Shown here: one piece after another, positions 16,685 to 21,556 of the stretch | How positions within the stretch are numbered: position 1 is the stretch's first letter | How the letters are laid out: each line of letters opens with the position of its first letter | From: a virus | Strand: one strand, 5' to 3' | Length of the DNA: 21,860 nt | IMG/VR virus record: IMGVR_UViG_3300036398_003051 | Location: 1-21,860 of that record | Notes under the pieces: generated by a model | Database searches by the model: none | What the model was told of the DNA's origin: nothing | What the model saw: the letters and a program-made list of their open reading frames with translations, nothing else | Program-made: the position numbers and the translations under genes

Positions 16685-18268
16685 TTATTTTGTCACTAAT
16701 AAATTTTCAACCACTACAAAATCCAATTCTGTATTATCTAGAACATACAAAGCATCTTCGATTGTTGTTAAAATTGGTCTACCTTTAATATTAAAAGAAG
16801 TATTCAAAATTACAGCAGTTTTTTCACTTTTTTTCATAAAAGAAAGTAAGTCGTAAAAAAGTTTATGTTGTTTTGAATTAACTGTTTGCAATCTAGCAGT
16901 GCCGTCGTTGTGAGTAATAGAAGGTAACTTATCTTTATATTCATCTTTAACTATAGGAGCATAACTCATATATTCTGAAGGAAAGGCATTATCAAAATAG
17001 TCATGCATATCTTCTTCTCTACACACTGGAGCAAAAGGTCTAAACCATTCTCTAAATTTAACCTTAGCATTAAGAACATCTTTCATATCCCTAAAAGAAG
17101 GATCACAAATAATACTTCTATTTCCTAAAGCTCTTGGGCCAACCTCGGAGTATCCTTGTATAATACCACCTATTTTACCATTACTTATTAAATTAAATAT
17201 TTTTTCAGTAGTAACCTCTTCAGTATTATAATTACCCCTTTCCAAATGAAAACTAAGATTTTTACGATCTAAGATATCAAATCCACTGTAAACCAAAGGA
17301 TCAATATGTGTTTTAGTTTTAACCAAATATTGCCCTAGTGATTGACCACAATCATTAGGATTTGGTGGAACATAAAGATCAAAACCATTTTGATTTAAAA
17401 CTTCTTTTAACCTTTGATTAAAAATTACATTTAATGCACATCCACCAGTCAATACTATATTTTTTTTATTATTTTCAAAAAAGTTTAGAATAAAATCCAT
17501 CAATATGTTCTCGAAAACATATTGAGAAGTTGCAGCTAAATTGTAACTATTTTGACCAGATAGTGAATTGAGAGATAGATTTAACCCAATATCATTACCT
17601 AATCTTGACAAATCTCTGTGATAATAGAATTGGTGCATTGGTTCAATCCACTTTTCTATGACTTCACCATAAGCACATATTCCCATTACTTTACCAGCAT
17701 AAGAAAGAAATACACCTAGATCAGAACTATCTTTTCCAGGACTAATTTCACTCATAGGAACTCCAATAAGTGAATATGCGTTTCCAAAATCTAAATCTGA
17801 CTTATAAATTTCGATAATTTCATTTTCAACTCCAGTATATACTTTAGTTGTGGTGTGCATACCAAAATCACTTCCACCACCATCAACGGTAAATATCAAA
17901 GCATCTTTAAATGGAGATTGATAATATGCACCATAAGCATGAGATATATGATGACCATCAAAACTTTCCAAACAAGAATTTGGAAAGTACTCAGAAATAA
18001 GTTGTATATCATTTTGATTCAATACTGAAGAATATACAACTGTCTCTGGTGTATTTTTGATTTGTTCTTTTATATGACTAAGAAAATTTCTTCTTATAGT
18101 TTCATTGGTTCCGAGAGACCAGGAATCAAATTCACTACTATACATTGCATATCTAATATTACAAAACCTTTCTAATTCAAAAACTCTTAGATCTCCATTT
18201 TTATCTACAAAAGTAGCTGAAGCATCATGAGATCCATATATGCTTAATATCTTATCGTCTAAAGTCAT
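16685..18268 (-). CDS. O-carbamoyltransferase of the NodU/CmcH/TobZ family
   Basis: This 527-residue protein spans both family domains. The N-terminal kinase-like YrdC/Kae1-type domain has SIYGSHDASA (residues 9-18), HHISHAYGAYY (106-116), TVDGGGSDFG (127-136) and LTGGCALN (273-280). The C-terminal part has GYSEVGPRALGNRS (372-385), REWFRPFAP (406-414) and ILNTSFN. These enzymes make carbamoyl-adenylate from carbamoyl phosphate and ATP and pass the carbamoyl group to a hydroxyl of a sugar or antibiotic. Length is slightly below the usual 540-610 but no motif is missing. It is the first gene after promoter module A; the ATG lies about 18 bases past the expected transcript start with no strong ribosome site. 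Confidence 0.92.
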   Translation of the reverse strand: MTLDDKILSIYGSHDASATFVDKNGDLRVFELERFCNIRYAMYSSEFDSWSLGTNETIRRNFLSHIKEQIKNTPETVVYSSVLNQNDIQLISEYFPNSCLESFDGHHISHAYGAYYQSPFKDALIFTVDGGGSDFGMHTTTKVYTGVENEIIEIYKSDLDFGNAYSLIGVPMSEISPGKDSSDLGVFLSYAGKVMGICAYGEVIEKWIEPMHQFYYHRDLSRLGNDIGLNLSLNSLSGQNSYNLAATSQYVFENILMDFILNFFENNKKNIVLTGGCALNVIFNQRLKEVLNQNGFDLYVPPNPNDCGQSLGQYLVKTKTHIDPLVYSGFDILDRKNLSFHLERGNYNTEEVTTEKIFNLISNGKIGGIIQGYSEVGPRALGNRSIICDPSFRDMKDVLNAKVKFREWFRPFAPVCREEDMHDYFDNAFPSEYMSYAPIVKDEYKDKLPSITHNDGTARLQTVNSKQHKLFYDLLSFMKKSEKTAVILNTSFNIKGRPILTTIEDALYVLDNTELDFVVVENLLVTK

Positions 18269-18292
18269 TGTTATAATACTTTAATACTTATA

Positions 18293-18327
18293 ATTATACT
18301 AAAAAAGGCGGGTTTATGCAACCCACC
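18293..18327 (-). promoter_or_regulatory. Hairpin/promoter module A (-35 in the loop, TATAAT)
   Basis: On the minus strand an 8-bp stem GGTGGGTT/AACCCGCC (18327-18320 and 18314-18307, one G-T pair) encloses the loop GCATA and is followed by T6 (18306-18301). TTGCAT (18321-18316) is exactly 17 bases from TATAAT (18298-18293). The module is placed to end transcription from the right part of the window and to start the carbamoyltransferase and glycosyltransferase operon. Confidence 0.8.
18301..18327 (-). terminator. Rho-independent terminator at the border of the accessory gene region
   Basis: The G+C-rich 8-bp stem with a 5-base loop followed directly by six T residues on the minus strand is the strongest terminator-like structure of the left half. 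It separates the small-gene region from the glycan cluster. It is embedded in promoter module A. Confidence 0.75.
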
Positions 18328-18330
18328 TTT

Positions 18331-18428
18331 GGTAATTCAGGCTCGCCACCAATTTTTTAACTGGAAATTGGAAACCAGGCGGGGTAACCCCATCCGCACC
18401 ACCAATCCTTTGAAGAGAGATTGGAAAC
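18331..18428. repeat. Imperfect tandem direct repeat, two units of about 46 bp
   Basis: Two related units, 18331-18375 and 18383-18428, share GGTAA at the left, CCACCAAT in the middle and ATTGGAAAC at the right on the plus strand; their starts are 52 bases apart. Inside each unit CCAAT and ATTGG can pair, so each could form a hairpin. They fill the gene-free stretch (18331-18461) between the small membrane protein gene and module A. Function is unknown; it may be a regulatory RNA structure or decayed coding DNA. Confidence 0.5.
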
Positions 18429-18461
18429 TCAATGGGTCTTTTGACTCCACCAGTATAAGTT

Positions 18462-18698
18462 TTAAGTCATTCCAGGACTCAAAAAAAGTTGGGTTAACTT
18501 TGATATCTCGGTAATACCAAAGAATACTATCAGAAATAGCACATCCCAGAGTTTGAGTTTGATAGCAAAAGGAATACCGAGTAGTCCCCCGATAAACTTT
18601 ATTATCAAACCATTTTTAAAATCTCCCCACAACATGATTTGATAACCAAGTAAGAGAAGAAAGTTTCCAGTGTATCTTAGGATACTTATTTTAGACAT
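18462..18698 (-). CDS. Small membrane protein, hypothetical
   Basis: The 78-residue protein is strongly hydrophobic with about three possible membrane spans (residues 8-24, 30-46 and 50-66). Short polar loops (GDFKNG, KLKLWD) separate them, and the C-terminal tail is polar. No enzymatic motif is seen. It lies 28 bases downstream of the next small gene in the same direction and is the last gene before the repeat region and terminator module A. No ribosome site stands out. It may alter the host membrane during infection, but that is only a guess from its type. Confidence 0.65.
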   Translation of the reverse strand: MSKISILRYTGNFLLLLGYQIMLWGDFKNGLIIKFIGGLLGIPFAIKLKLWDVLFLIVFFGITEISKLTQLFLSPGMT

Positions 18699-18726
18699 AA
18701 GGGGTTTTCATCACCGACCAGGGTTT

Positions 18727-18993
18727 TTAGAGACTCTCCATGTCTTCATCATCGTCTTTCACATAAGCAGGGACTCTATCAGGATCTAACCAACAAGTGT
18801 AGTCATAATCCTCCATAGCAGTCATAAGTTGCATTTCATTATCTAGAAGATACATATCCCTATATCGACCAGTGTAGGAATCTACTTTTTGGATACGATA
18901 ATCAGGTTTACCGTTAATTTCAAGAATACCAACTTGAACGTAACGATAAGGAAAACGTTCAAGAAGGACGGTAGGTTTCCTGATAACTTTCAT
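18727..18993 (-). CDS. Hypothetical protein, 88 residues
   Basis: No family is recognised. The protein is soluble-looking, with an N-terminal part rich in basic and aromatic residues (PTVLLERFPYRYVQVG) that could form a small beta-sheet and an acidic tail (DDDEDMESL). The acidic C-terminus is typical of many small phage proteins that bind host factors, but nothing here shows a partner. Its start overlaps the stop of the upstream gene by one base (TGATG), so the two are probably co-translated from the promoter at 19232-19260. Confidence 0.7.
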   Translation of the reverse strand: MKVIRKPTVLLERFPYRYVQVGILEINGKPDYRIQKVDSYTGRYRDMYLLDNEMQLMTAMEDYDYTCWLDPDRVPAYVKDDDEDMESL

Positions 18994-19208
18994 CAGGCAA
19001 CCTCAACGGTTTCAAGATCTTGAGCGACATACTCCATAAGCATTTCGTAGTCGTCAAGGGGGTCACCAGAAAATACGACGCCTTCATTTTCATAAAAGCG
19101 ACGAACCTTTTTATAAAGTTTCGGATTCTTTACATCAAGGTAGATTTCCCCGTTAGCAGCAGAACGAAGAGTGCTAACATCTTTCTTGAATTTTGTAATC
19201 AGAGACAT
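18993..19208 (-). CDS. Hypothetical protein, 71 residues
   Basis: The small protein has a basic N-terminal half (residues 1-40, several lysines and arginines) and an acidic C-terminal half (DPLDDYEMLMEYVAQDLETVEVA). No known domain is recognised. It is the first gene after a strong sigma70-like promoter, with a leader of about 17 bases between the expected transcript start and the ATG. There is no clear Shine-Dalgarno sequence. Being promoter-proximal fits an early infection gene (inference). Confidence 0.7.
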   Translation of the reverse strand: MSLITKFKKDVSTLRSAANGEIYLDVKNPKLYKKVRRFYENEGVVFSGDPLDDYEMLMEYVAQDLETVEVA

Positions 19209-19231
19209 TTGTTTGTTTTGTTTACTCGGAT

Positions 19232-19260
19232 ATTATAGAATGCTTGAGGTTTTAAGTCAA
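19232..19260 (-). promoter_or_regulatory. Sigma70-like promoter (TTGACT-17-TATAAT)
   Basis: On the minus strand TTGACT (19260-19255) is followed after exactly 17 bases by TATAAT (19237-19232). The expected start is near 19225, just before the gene at 18993-19208. This is the best match to the host consensus in the window and should act without phage factors. Confidence 0.8.
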
Positions 19261-19263
19261 GTG

Positions 19264-19283
19264 GTCCAGATTGAAAACTGGAC
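19264..19283 (-). other. Hairpin between tRNA-Pro and the next promoter
   Basis: GTCCAG and CTGGAC form a perfect 6-bp stem around an 8-base loop (TTTTCAAT on the minus strand), one base after the tRNA-Pro discriminator base and three bases before the -35 box. There is no T tract, so it is not a standard terminator. It may guide 3' processing of the tRNA or act as a weak terminator before the promoter. Confidence 0.5.
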
Positions 19284-19284
19284 A

Positions 19285-19360
19285 TCGGGGTATTCAGATT
19301 TGAACTGAAATTATTCCTGCTCCCAAAGCAGGTGCCATGACCAAGTTAGGCGATACCCCG
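19285..19360 (-). tRNA. tRNA-Pro (anticodon UGG)
   Basis: A full cloverleaf is visible. The acceptor CGGGGTA/TACCCCG has discriminator A, and the D arm is GCC...GGC. The anticodon arm CCTGC/GCAGG has loop TTTGGGA (anticodon TGG), and the T arm TTCAG/CTGAA has loop TTCAAAT. CCA is not encoded. It reads CCA and other proline codons. Confidence 0.95.
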
Positions 19361-19368
19361 TTTCACCG

Positions 19369-19485
19369 TTATTTAGTTCGGTGTATAAGCATTATACCTA
19401 TAATCGGCGGAATAATCAAGCCCCCTCCACAAATACCGATCCAGACTGGGCTTGCCGCAAGTGTCTCTACAATGTGAAAAATCAT
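19369..19485 (-). CDS. Mini membrane protein, 38 residues
   Basis: This short gene begins with an ATG inside the stop of the gene upstream (ATGA) and has GGAG six bases before it, so translation is well supported. The peptide has one hydrophobic span rich in Gly, Ile and Pro (about residues 14-34, including WIGICGGGLIIPPIIGIML) and a short basic tail (HRTK). No homologue is recognised. It ends nine bases before the tRNA-Pro gene. Single-span phage peptides often act on membranes or membrane enzymes; nothing specific can be claimed. Confidence 0.6.
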   Translation of the reverse strand: MIFHIVETLAASPVWIGICGGGLIIPPIIGIMLIHRTK

Positions 19486-19679
19486 CTCCCTCTCCAATTC
19501 TTGTATTCAAAGTAAAAGTATTGGTCTACCTCATCTAAACCCGTTACAGGGGCATTTACACCCCACTCAGACCATTCTATGCAGAACTGTTTGATATCGT
19601 GGTTATGCATAATAGAGTGTCCATGCATTCTCACAAAAGCAGACATTGCAAATTGATATTTCTTATTGTGGATAGGCAT
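19482..19679 (-). CDS. Hypothetical protein, 65 residues
   Basis: No domain is recognised. The peptide is soluble-looking, rich in histidine in the first half (MHGHSIMHNHDIKQF, five histidines including the first IH) and aromatic residues near the C-terminus (DQYFYFEYKNW). The histidine cluster could bind metal, but there is no known pattern. It overlaps the mini-gene upstream by 17 bases and the one downstream by four, so it belongs to a coupled run of tiny genes. Confidence 0.6.
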   Translation of the reverse strand: MPIHNKKYQFAMSAFVRMHGHSIMHNHDIKQFCIEWSEWGVNAPVTGLDEVDQYFYFEYKNWRGR

Positions 19680-19752
19680 TGTGAAGTCCCCAATTTAAGA
19701 AAATTGCTATGAGACCAAATATAATGATTGCATTGATAATTGTATTACTCAT
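19663..19752 (-). CDS. Mini membrane peptide, 29 residues
   Basis: The ATG at 19752 overlaps the end of the acidic mini-gene upstream (ATGAGTAA) and is preceded by a GAGG-rich stretch. The product has one hydrophobic span (about residues 5-22, TIINAIIIFGLIAIFLNW) and a short polar tail. Its end overlaps the start of the next gene. Because both ends overlap neighbouring small genes, it is probably real despite its size, but there is no homology support. Confidence 0.45.
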   Translation of the reverse strand: MSNTIINAIIIFGLIAIFLNWGLHNAYPQ

Positions 19753-19852
19753 CTTCTTCATCCTCGTAGGTAGATGGTTCTTCAAATAACTCATCTATCT
19801 TTTGTTGAAAAACTCTTTGTTGCAATTCTTGAAAATCTTCTTCTGTAATCAT
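19745..19852 (-). CDS. Acidic mini-protein, 35 residues
   Basis: The peptide is rich in Glu, Asp and Gln (MITEEDFQELQQ... ending EDEEDE) and is likely one amphipathic helix with an acidic tail. GGAG abuts the ATG directly, which is closer than usual and weakens the start. It lies five bases after the previous gene and overlaps the next one by eight bases. Small acidic phage peptides often mimic nucleic acid or bind host proteins, but no evidence is seen here. Confidence 0.45.
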   Translation of the reverse strand: MITEEDFQELQQRVFQQKIDELFEEPSTYEDEEDE

Positions 19853-19857
19853 CTCCG

Positions 19858-20064
19858 TTAGTTTAAAGTAATTTTAAGAAATGGAAGTAAGGGCGGAATA
19901 ACTCCTATCAACCTCAAAAGTCCCTCAGCAAATAAAGCAAGAACCACCCAACCGACGCACATACTAATGATAGAAGCATTACGGTTGTGTCGTCGTATTG
20001 CAGCATCAATCATCTCCTGCACTTCTATATGAGTAACATAATCATCATCAAAAGGTTCCATCAT
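19858..20064 (-). CDS. Small single-span membrane protein, 68 residues
   Basis: An acidic N-terminal segment (MMEPFDDDYVTHIEVQEMIDAAIRRH in two parts) probably forms a helix. A hydrophobic stretch from about residue 31 to 63, including CVGWVVLALFAEGLLRLIGV, gives one or two membrane spans. No known family is recognised. The start overlaps the stop of the 49-residue gene upstream (ATGA) and GGAG lies about nine bases before it. Two adjacent ATGs (20064 and 20061) are possible. Confidence 0.65.
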   Translation of the reverse strand: MMEPFDDDYVTHIEVQEMIDAAIRRHNRNASIISMCVGWVVLALFAEGLLRLIGVIPPLLPFLKITLN

Positions 20065-20210
20065 TTCTCATCTCCAAGAAACTTCGCCAGAGGATCTCTG
20101 CGGGTTTTGACTATTTCCACTGCTCTCTTATAGAACATATTATTGGTGTTCCCAGAGGCTTCAAAAGTCTCCTTGATCTTCACCCAATTATCGTAGGTGT
20201 GCTGATCCAT
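20061..20210 (-). CDS. Hypothetical protein, 49 residues
   Basis: A short open frame with a normal amino-acid mix (MDQHTYDNWVKIKETFEASG at the start, RRDPLAKFLGDEK at the end) that reads like a compact helical protein. It ends in an ATGA overlap with the next gene. It is the first gene after the promoter at 20237-20264. No ribosome site is obvious (AACCTT precedes the ATG). The frame is open over its full length, and the downstream coupling supports it; function unknown. Confidence 0.6.
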   Translation of the reverse strand: MDQHTYDNWVKIKETFEASGNTNNMFYKRAVEIVKTRRDPLAKFLGDEK

Positions 20211-20229
20211 AAGGTTTAGGTTGAATACT

Positions 20230-20244
20230 ACTAGTTATACTAGT
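20230..20244. promoter_or_regulatory. Palindrome ACTAGT-TAT-ACTAGT, possible operator
   Basis: Two copies of the self-complementary hexamer ACTAGT (20230-20235 and 20239-20244) are separated by three bases; flanking ACT (20227-20229) and AGT (20246-20248) extend the symmetry. The element lies on the -10 region of the promoter reading left, a usual place for a repressor site. No binding protein can be named. Confidence 0.5.
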
Positions 20245-20264
20245 GAGTATTTTTACTATGTCAA
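20237..20264 (-). promoter_or_regulatory. Sigma70-like promoter overlapping a palindrome
   Basis: A perfect TTGACA (20264-20259) is followed after 16 bases by TAGTAT (20242-20237) or after 19 bases by TATAAC (20239-20234). It should read into the run of mini-genes from 20210 leftwards. The -10 region lies in the ACTAGT palindrome. Confidence 0.6.
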
Positions 20265-20322
20265 GTTTGTGTTGATACAAAAATATAGATTAAGATAATC
20301 TAAAATTTGTAACATTTGTAAA

Positions 20323-20409
20323 CGGAAGGTGCCGGAGTCGAACCGGCAAGGGCTTTAACACCTCAACTGTTTTCAAGACAGGTTCCGTCGCCAATCGGAT
20401 TGACCTTCC
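20323..20409 (-). tRNA. tRNA-Ser (anticodon UGA)
   Basis: The acceptor GGAAGGT/ACCTTCC has discriminator G. The anticodon loop CTTGAAA gives TGA, the variable arm is long as in class II tRNAs, and the T arm is GCCGG/CCGGC with TTCGACT. The first pair of the anticodon stem (C-T) is a mismatch. CCA is not encoded. It reads UCA and related serine codons. Confidence 0.94.
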
Positions 20410-20418
20410 AAAAAGTCC

Positions 20419-20676
20419 TCAACGGACTTCAAAATCTAGGCGTCTTACTTTACGTTGGCGTCTTGCTTCCTGGAAGGCAAGGTCTTCGTTAGTAAGAACA
20501 CCAGATTTTGTTTTATTATGATAAGAGTTTAGCATAACTATCTGTGATAGGTCAACTGCTGAAATCTTATCTCCGCGAATTGTCGCCATATTTGAACAAC
20601 CGCAAGTCACAGTTTTCGTAGGATGCCCTTCTATCTCCTTACCACAGGATCGGCATCTAATTCTTAAATTTTCCAT
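20419..20676 (-). CDS. Small zinc-ribbon-like protein, 85 residues
   Basis: The N-terminus has a CRSCG knuckle (residues 8-12) and a TCGCSN knuckle (24-29), giving a C-x2-C and C-x-C pair like a degenerate zinc ribbon. The rest includes VDLSQIVMLNS and a basic helix EARRQRKVRRLDF near the C-terminus that could bind nucleic acid or protein. The exact family is not recognised. It follows the Dps-like gene by six bases and ends nine bases before tRNA-Ser. It probably shares the late promoter upstream of the Dps-like gene. Confidence 0.75.
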   Translation of the reverse strand: MENLRIRCRSCGKEIEGHPTKTVTCGCSNMATIRGDKISAVDLSQIVMLNSYHNKTKSGVLTNEDLAFQEARRQRKVRRLDFEVR

Positions 20677-20682
20677 TGTAAT

Positions 20683-21117
20683 TCATTCAGTAAAAGATCT
20701 TAACATCCAAATAAACTTTCCATGAGACTCATTTAAATCATCAACAAGATTTGTAGTACCTCTAGATTTTTGTACTTCTGCTTCTTCGGCAACCTGACCT
20801 AGAAGAGATACAATTTGTTGATTACATTTAATCAAATCATTAACCATACCCATTGCATCTAAAGAACTATTTGCTTCTTCAACTTGAGAAACTTCAGTAA
20901 TTCTTGTAAGAGTGCTAACTGGTTTAATCTTCAAATACCTCATATGTTCGGTGAGGCGGTCAATTTCTTCAAACATTGTTTCATATTGTTCACCAAAAAC
21001 TTTATGAAACTGATAAAATTCGGAACCTACCACATTCCAGTGATAAACCCAAGTTTTTTGAAAGAGAACAAAAAGACTTGCCTGAGTATCAGAGAGTAAC
21101 TTATATAGTTTTTCCAT
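20683..21117 (-). CDS. Dps/ferritin-like protein
   Basis: The 144-residue protein is a four-helix Dps-type ferritin. It has VYHWNVVGSEFYQFHKVFGE (residues 24-43) with H26 and H38, IDRLTEH (52-58) with D53 and E57, and a C-terminal LVDDLNESHGKFIWMLRSF. Spacing H-12-H-15-D-4-E equals that of the E. coli Dps intersubunit ferroxidase site. The usual acidic ligand four residues after the second His is Gly42 (followed by Glu43), so iron oxidation may be altered. Dps proteins protect DNA from iron and peroxide damage. There is no lysine-rich N-terminal tail, so DNA binding is doubtful. An exact late promoter box lies 18 bases before the ATG. Confidence 0.88.
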   Translation of the reverse strand: MEKLYKLLSDTQASLFVLFQKTWVYHWNVVGSEFYQFHKVFGEQYETMFEEIDRLTEHMRYLKIKPVSTLTRITEVSQVEEANSSLDAMGMVNDLIKCNQQIVSLLGQVAEEAEVQKSRGTTNLVDDLNESHGKFIWMLRSFTE

Positions 21118-21134
21118 TATACCAGTTTTTTAGG

Positions 21135-21142
21135 TATTTATA
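21135..21142 (-). promoter_or_regulatory. T4-type late promoter box TATAAATA
   Basis: The minus strand has TATAAATA at 21142-21135, the exact consensus recognised by the T4 late sigma gp55 and similar to late motifs of cyanophages. It lies between tRNA-Val and the Dps-like gene, giving a very short leader. It implies late expression of the Dps-like and zinc-ribbon-like genes. Confidence 0.65.
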
Positions 21143-21143
21143 A

Positions 21144-21215
21144 TGGGCGAAGAGGGATTCGAACCCCCGACTGCCTCGGTGTAAACGAGGAACTCTACCA
21201 CTGAGTTATTCGCCC
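21144..21215 (-). tRNA. tRNA-Val (anticodon UAC)
   Basis: The acceptor GGGCGAA/TTCGCCC has discriminator A and the D arm is ACTC...GAGT. The anticodon arm CCTCG/CGAGG has loop TTTACAC (anticodon TAC), and the T arm is GGGGG/CCCTC with TTCGAAT and one G-T pair. CCA is not encoded. It reads GUA and related valine codons. Confidence 0.95.
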
Positions 21216-21216
21216 T

Positions 21217-21234
21217 AAAAAGTCAATATTGACT
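21217..21234 (-). terminator. Possible weak terminator: palindrome AGTCAATATTGACT plus T tract
   Basis: A perfect 14-bp palindrome (21221-21234) is followed on the minus strand by a run of five T residues (21221-21217). It can fold with a 5-bp stem and an ATAT loop. It contains the stop codon of the 54-residue gene and ends just before tRNA-Val. The stem is A+T-rich, so termination is probably weak, or the hairpin protects or separates the tRNA. Confidence 0.4.
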
Positions 21235-21387
21235 TAGAAGGTATTCTACTGTATTTGCTACATCATTCATAGCATCACGAAGATTTTCTCTTTGTCCAGA
21301 TTCTTGTCTGATGATTGGTCGGTGATCATCAGTTAATGTCCAACGCCACTGATTCATATCCTTACAAAACCACAGATTAATTTTCAT
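21223..21387 (-). CDS. Hypothetical protein, 54 residues
   Basis: A short gene whose ATG overlaps the end of the upstream 52-residue gene by 11 bases. The peptide (MKINLWFCKDMNQWRWTL at the start, ending EYLLSQY) looks like a beta-strand pair followed by a helix (RENLRDAMNDVANTVEYLL). No known domain is recognised. Composition, coupling to the upstream gene and the terminator-like palindrome at its end support a real gene. Confidence 0.65.
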   Translation of the reverse strand: MKINLWFCKDMNQWRWTLTDDHRPIIRQESGQRENLRDAMNDVANTVEYLLSQY

Positions 21388-21535
21388 TCTTAAAATATTC
21401 CAGTTCTATCCAACGAAGAAGTGTATTATAAGCATATATAGATGCTTCTGTACAGTTGTCTTTTTTGAGTCGTTGAATGTAATACTCAAGTGCCTCGATG
21501 ACCATTTCACGGTCTTTTTGGGAAATAAGAGACAT
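21377..21535 (-). CDS. Hypothetical helical protein, 52 residues
   Basis: The start at 21535 is chosen because a near-perfect Shine-Dalgarno (AGGAGG) stands five bases before it and promoter module C lies just upstream. A longer frame to 21652 would run back through the promoter and the end of pstS. The peptide (MSLISQKDREMVIEALEYYI at the start) is predicted to be mostly two helices with many charged residues. No family is recognised. It is the first gene of a two-gene unit ending at the palindrome before tRNA-Val. Confidence 0.72.
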   Translation of the reverse strand: MSLISQKDREMVIEALEYYIQRLKKDNCTEASIYAYNTLLRWIELEYFKNEN

Positions 21536-21556
21536 AAACCTCCTAACTCGTTTCTT

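Noticed and set aside
18331-18428. CRISPR-like array
   Set aside because: Only two imperfect units with a very short interval and no further repeats; not a CRISPR.
18329-18514. Plus-strand frame of 61 codons across the repeat region
   Set aside because: It crosses the direct repeats and the end of the membrane protein gene and would begin inside the terminator stem; no ribosome site.
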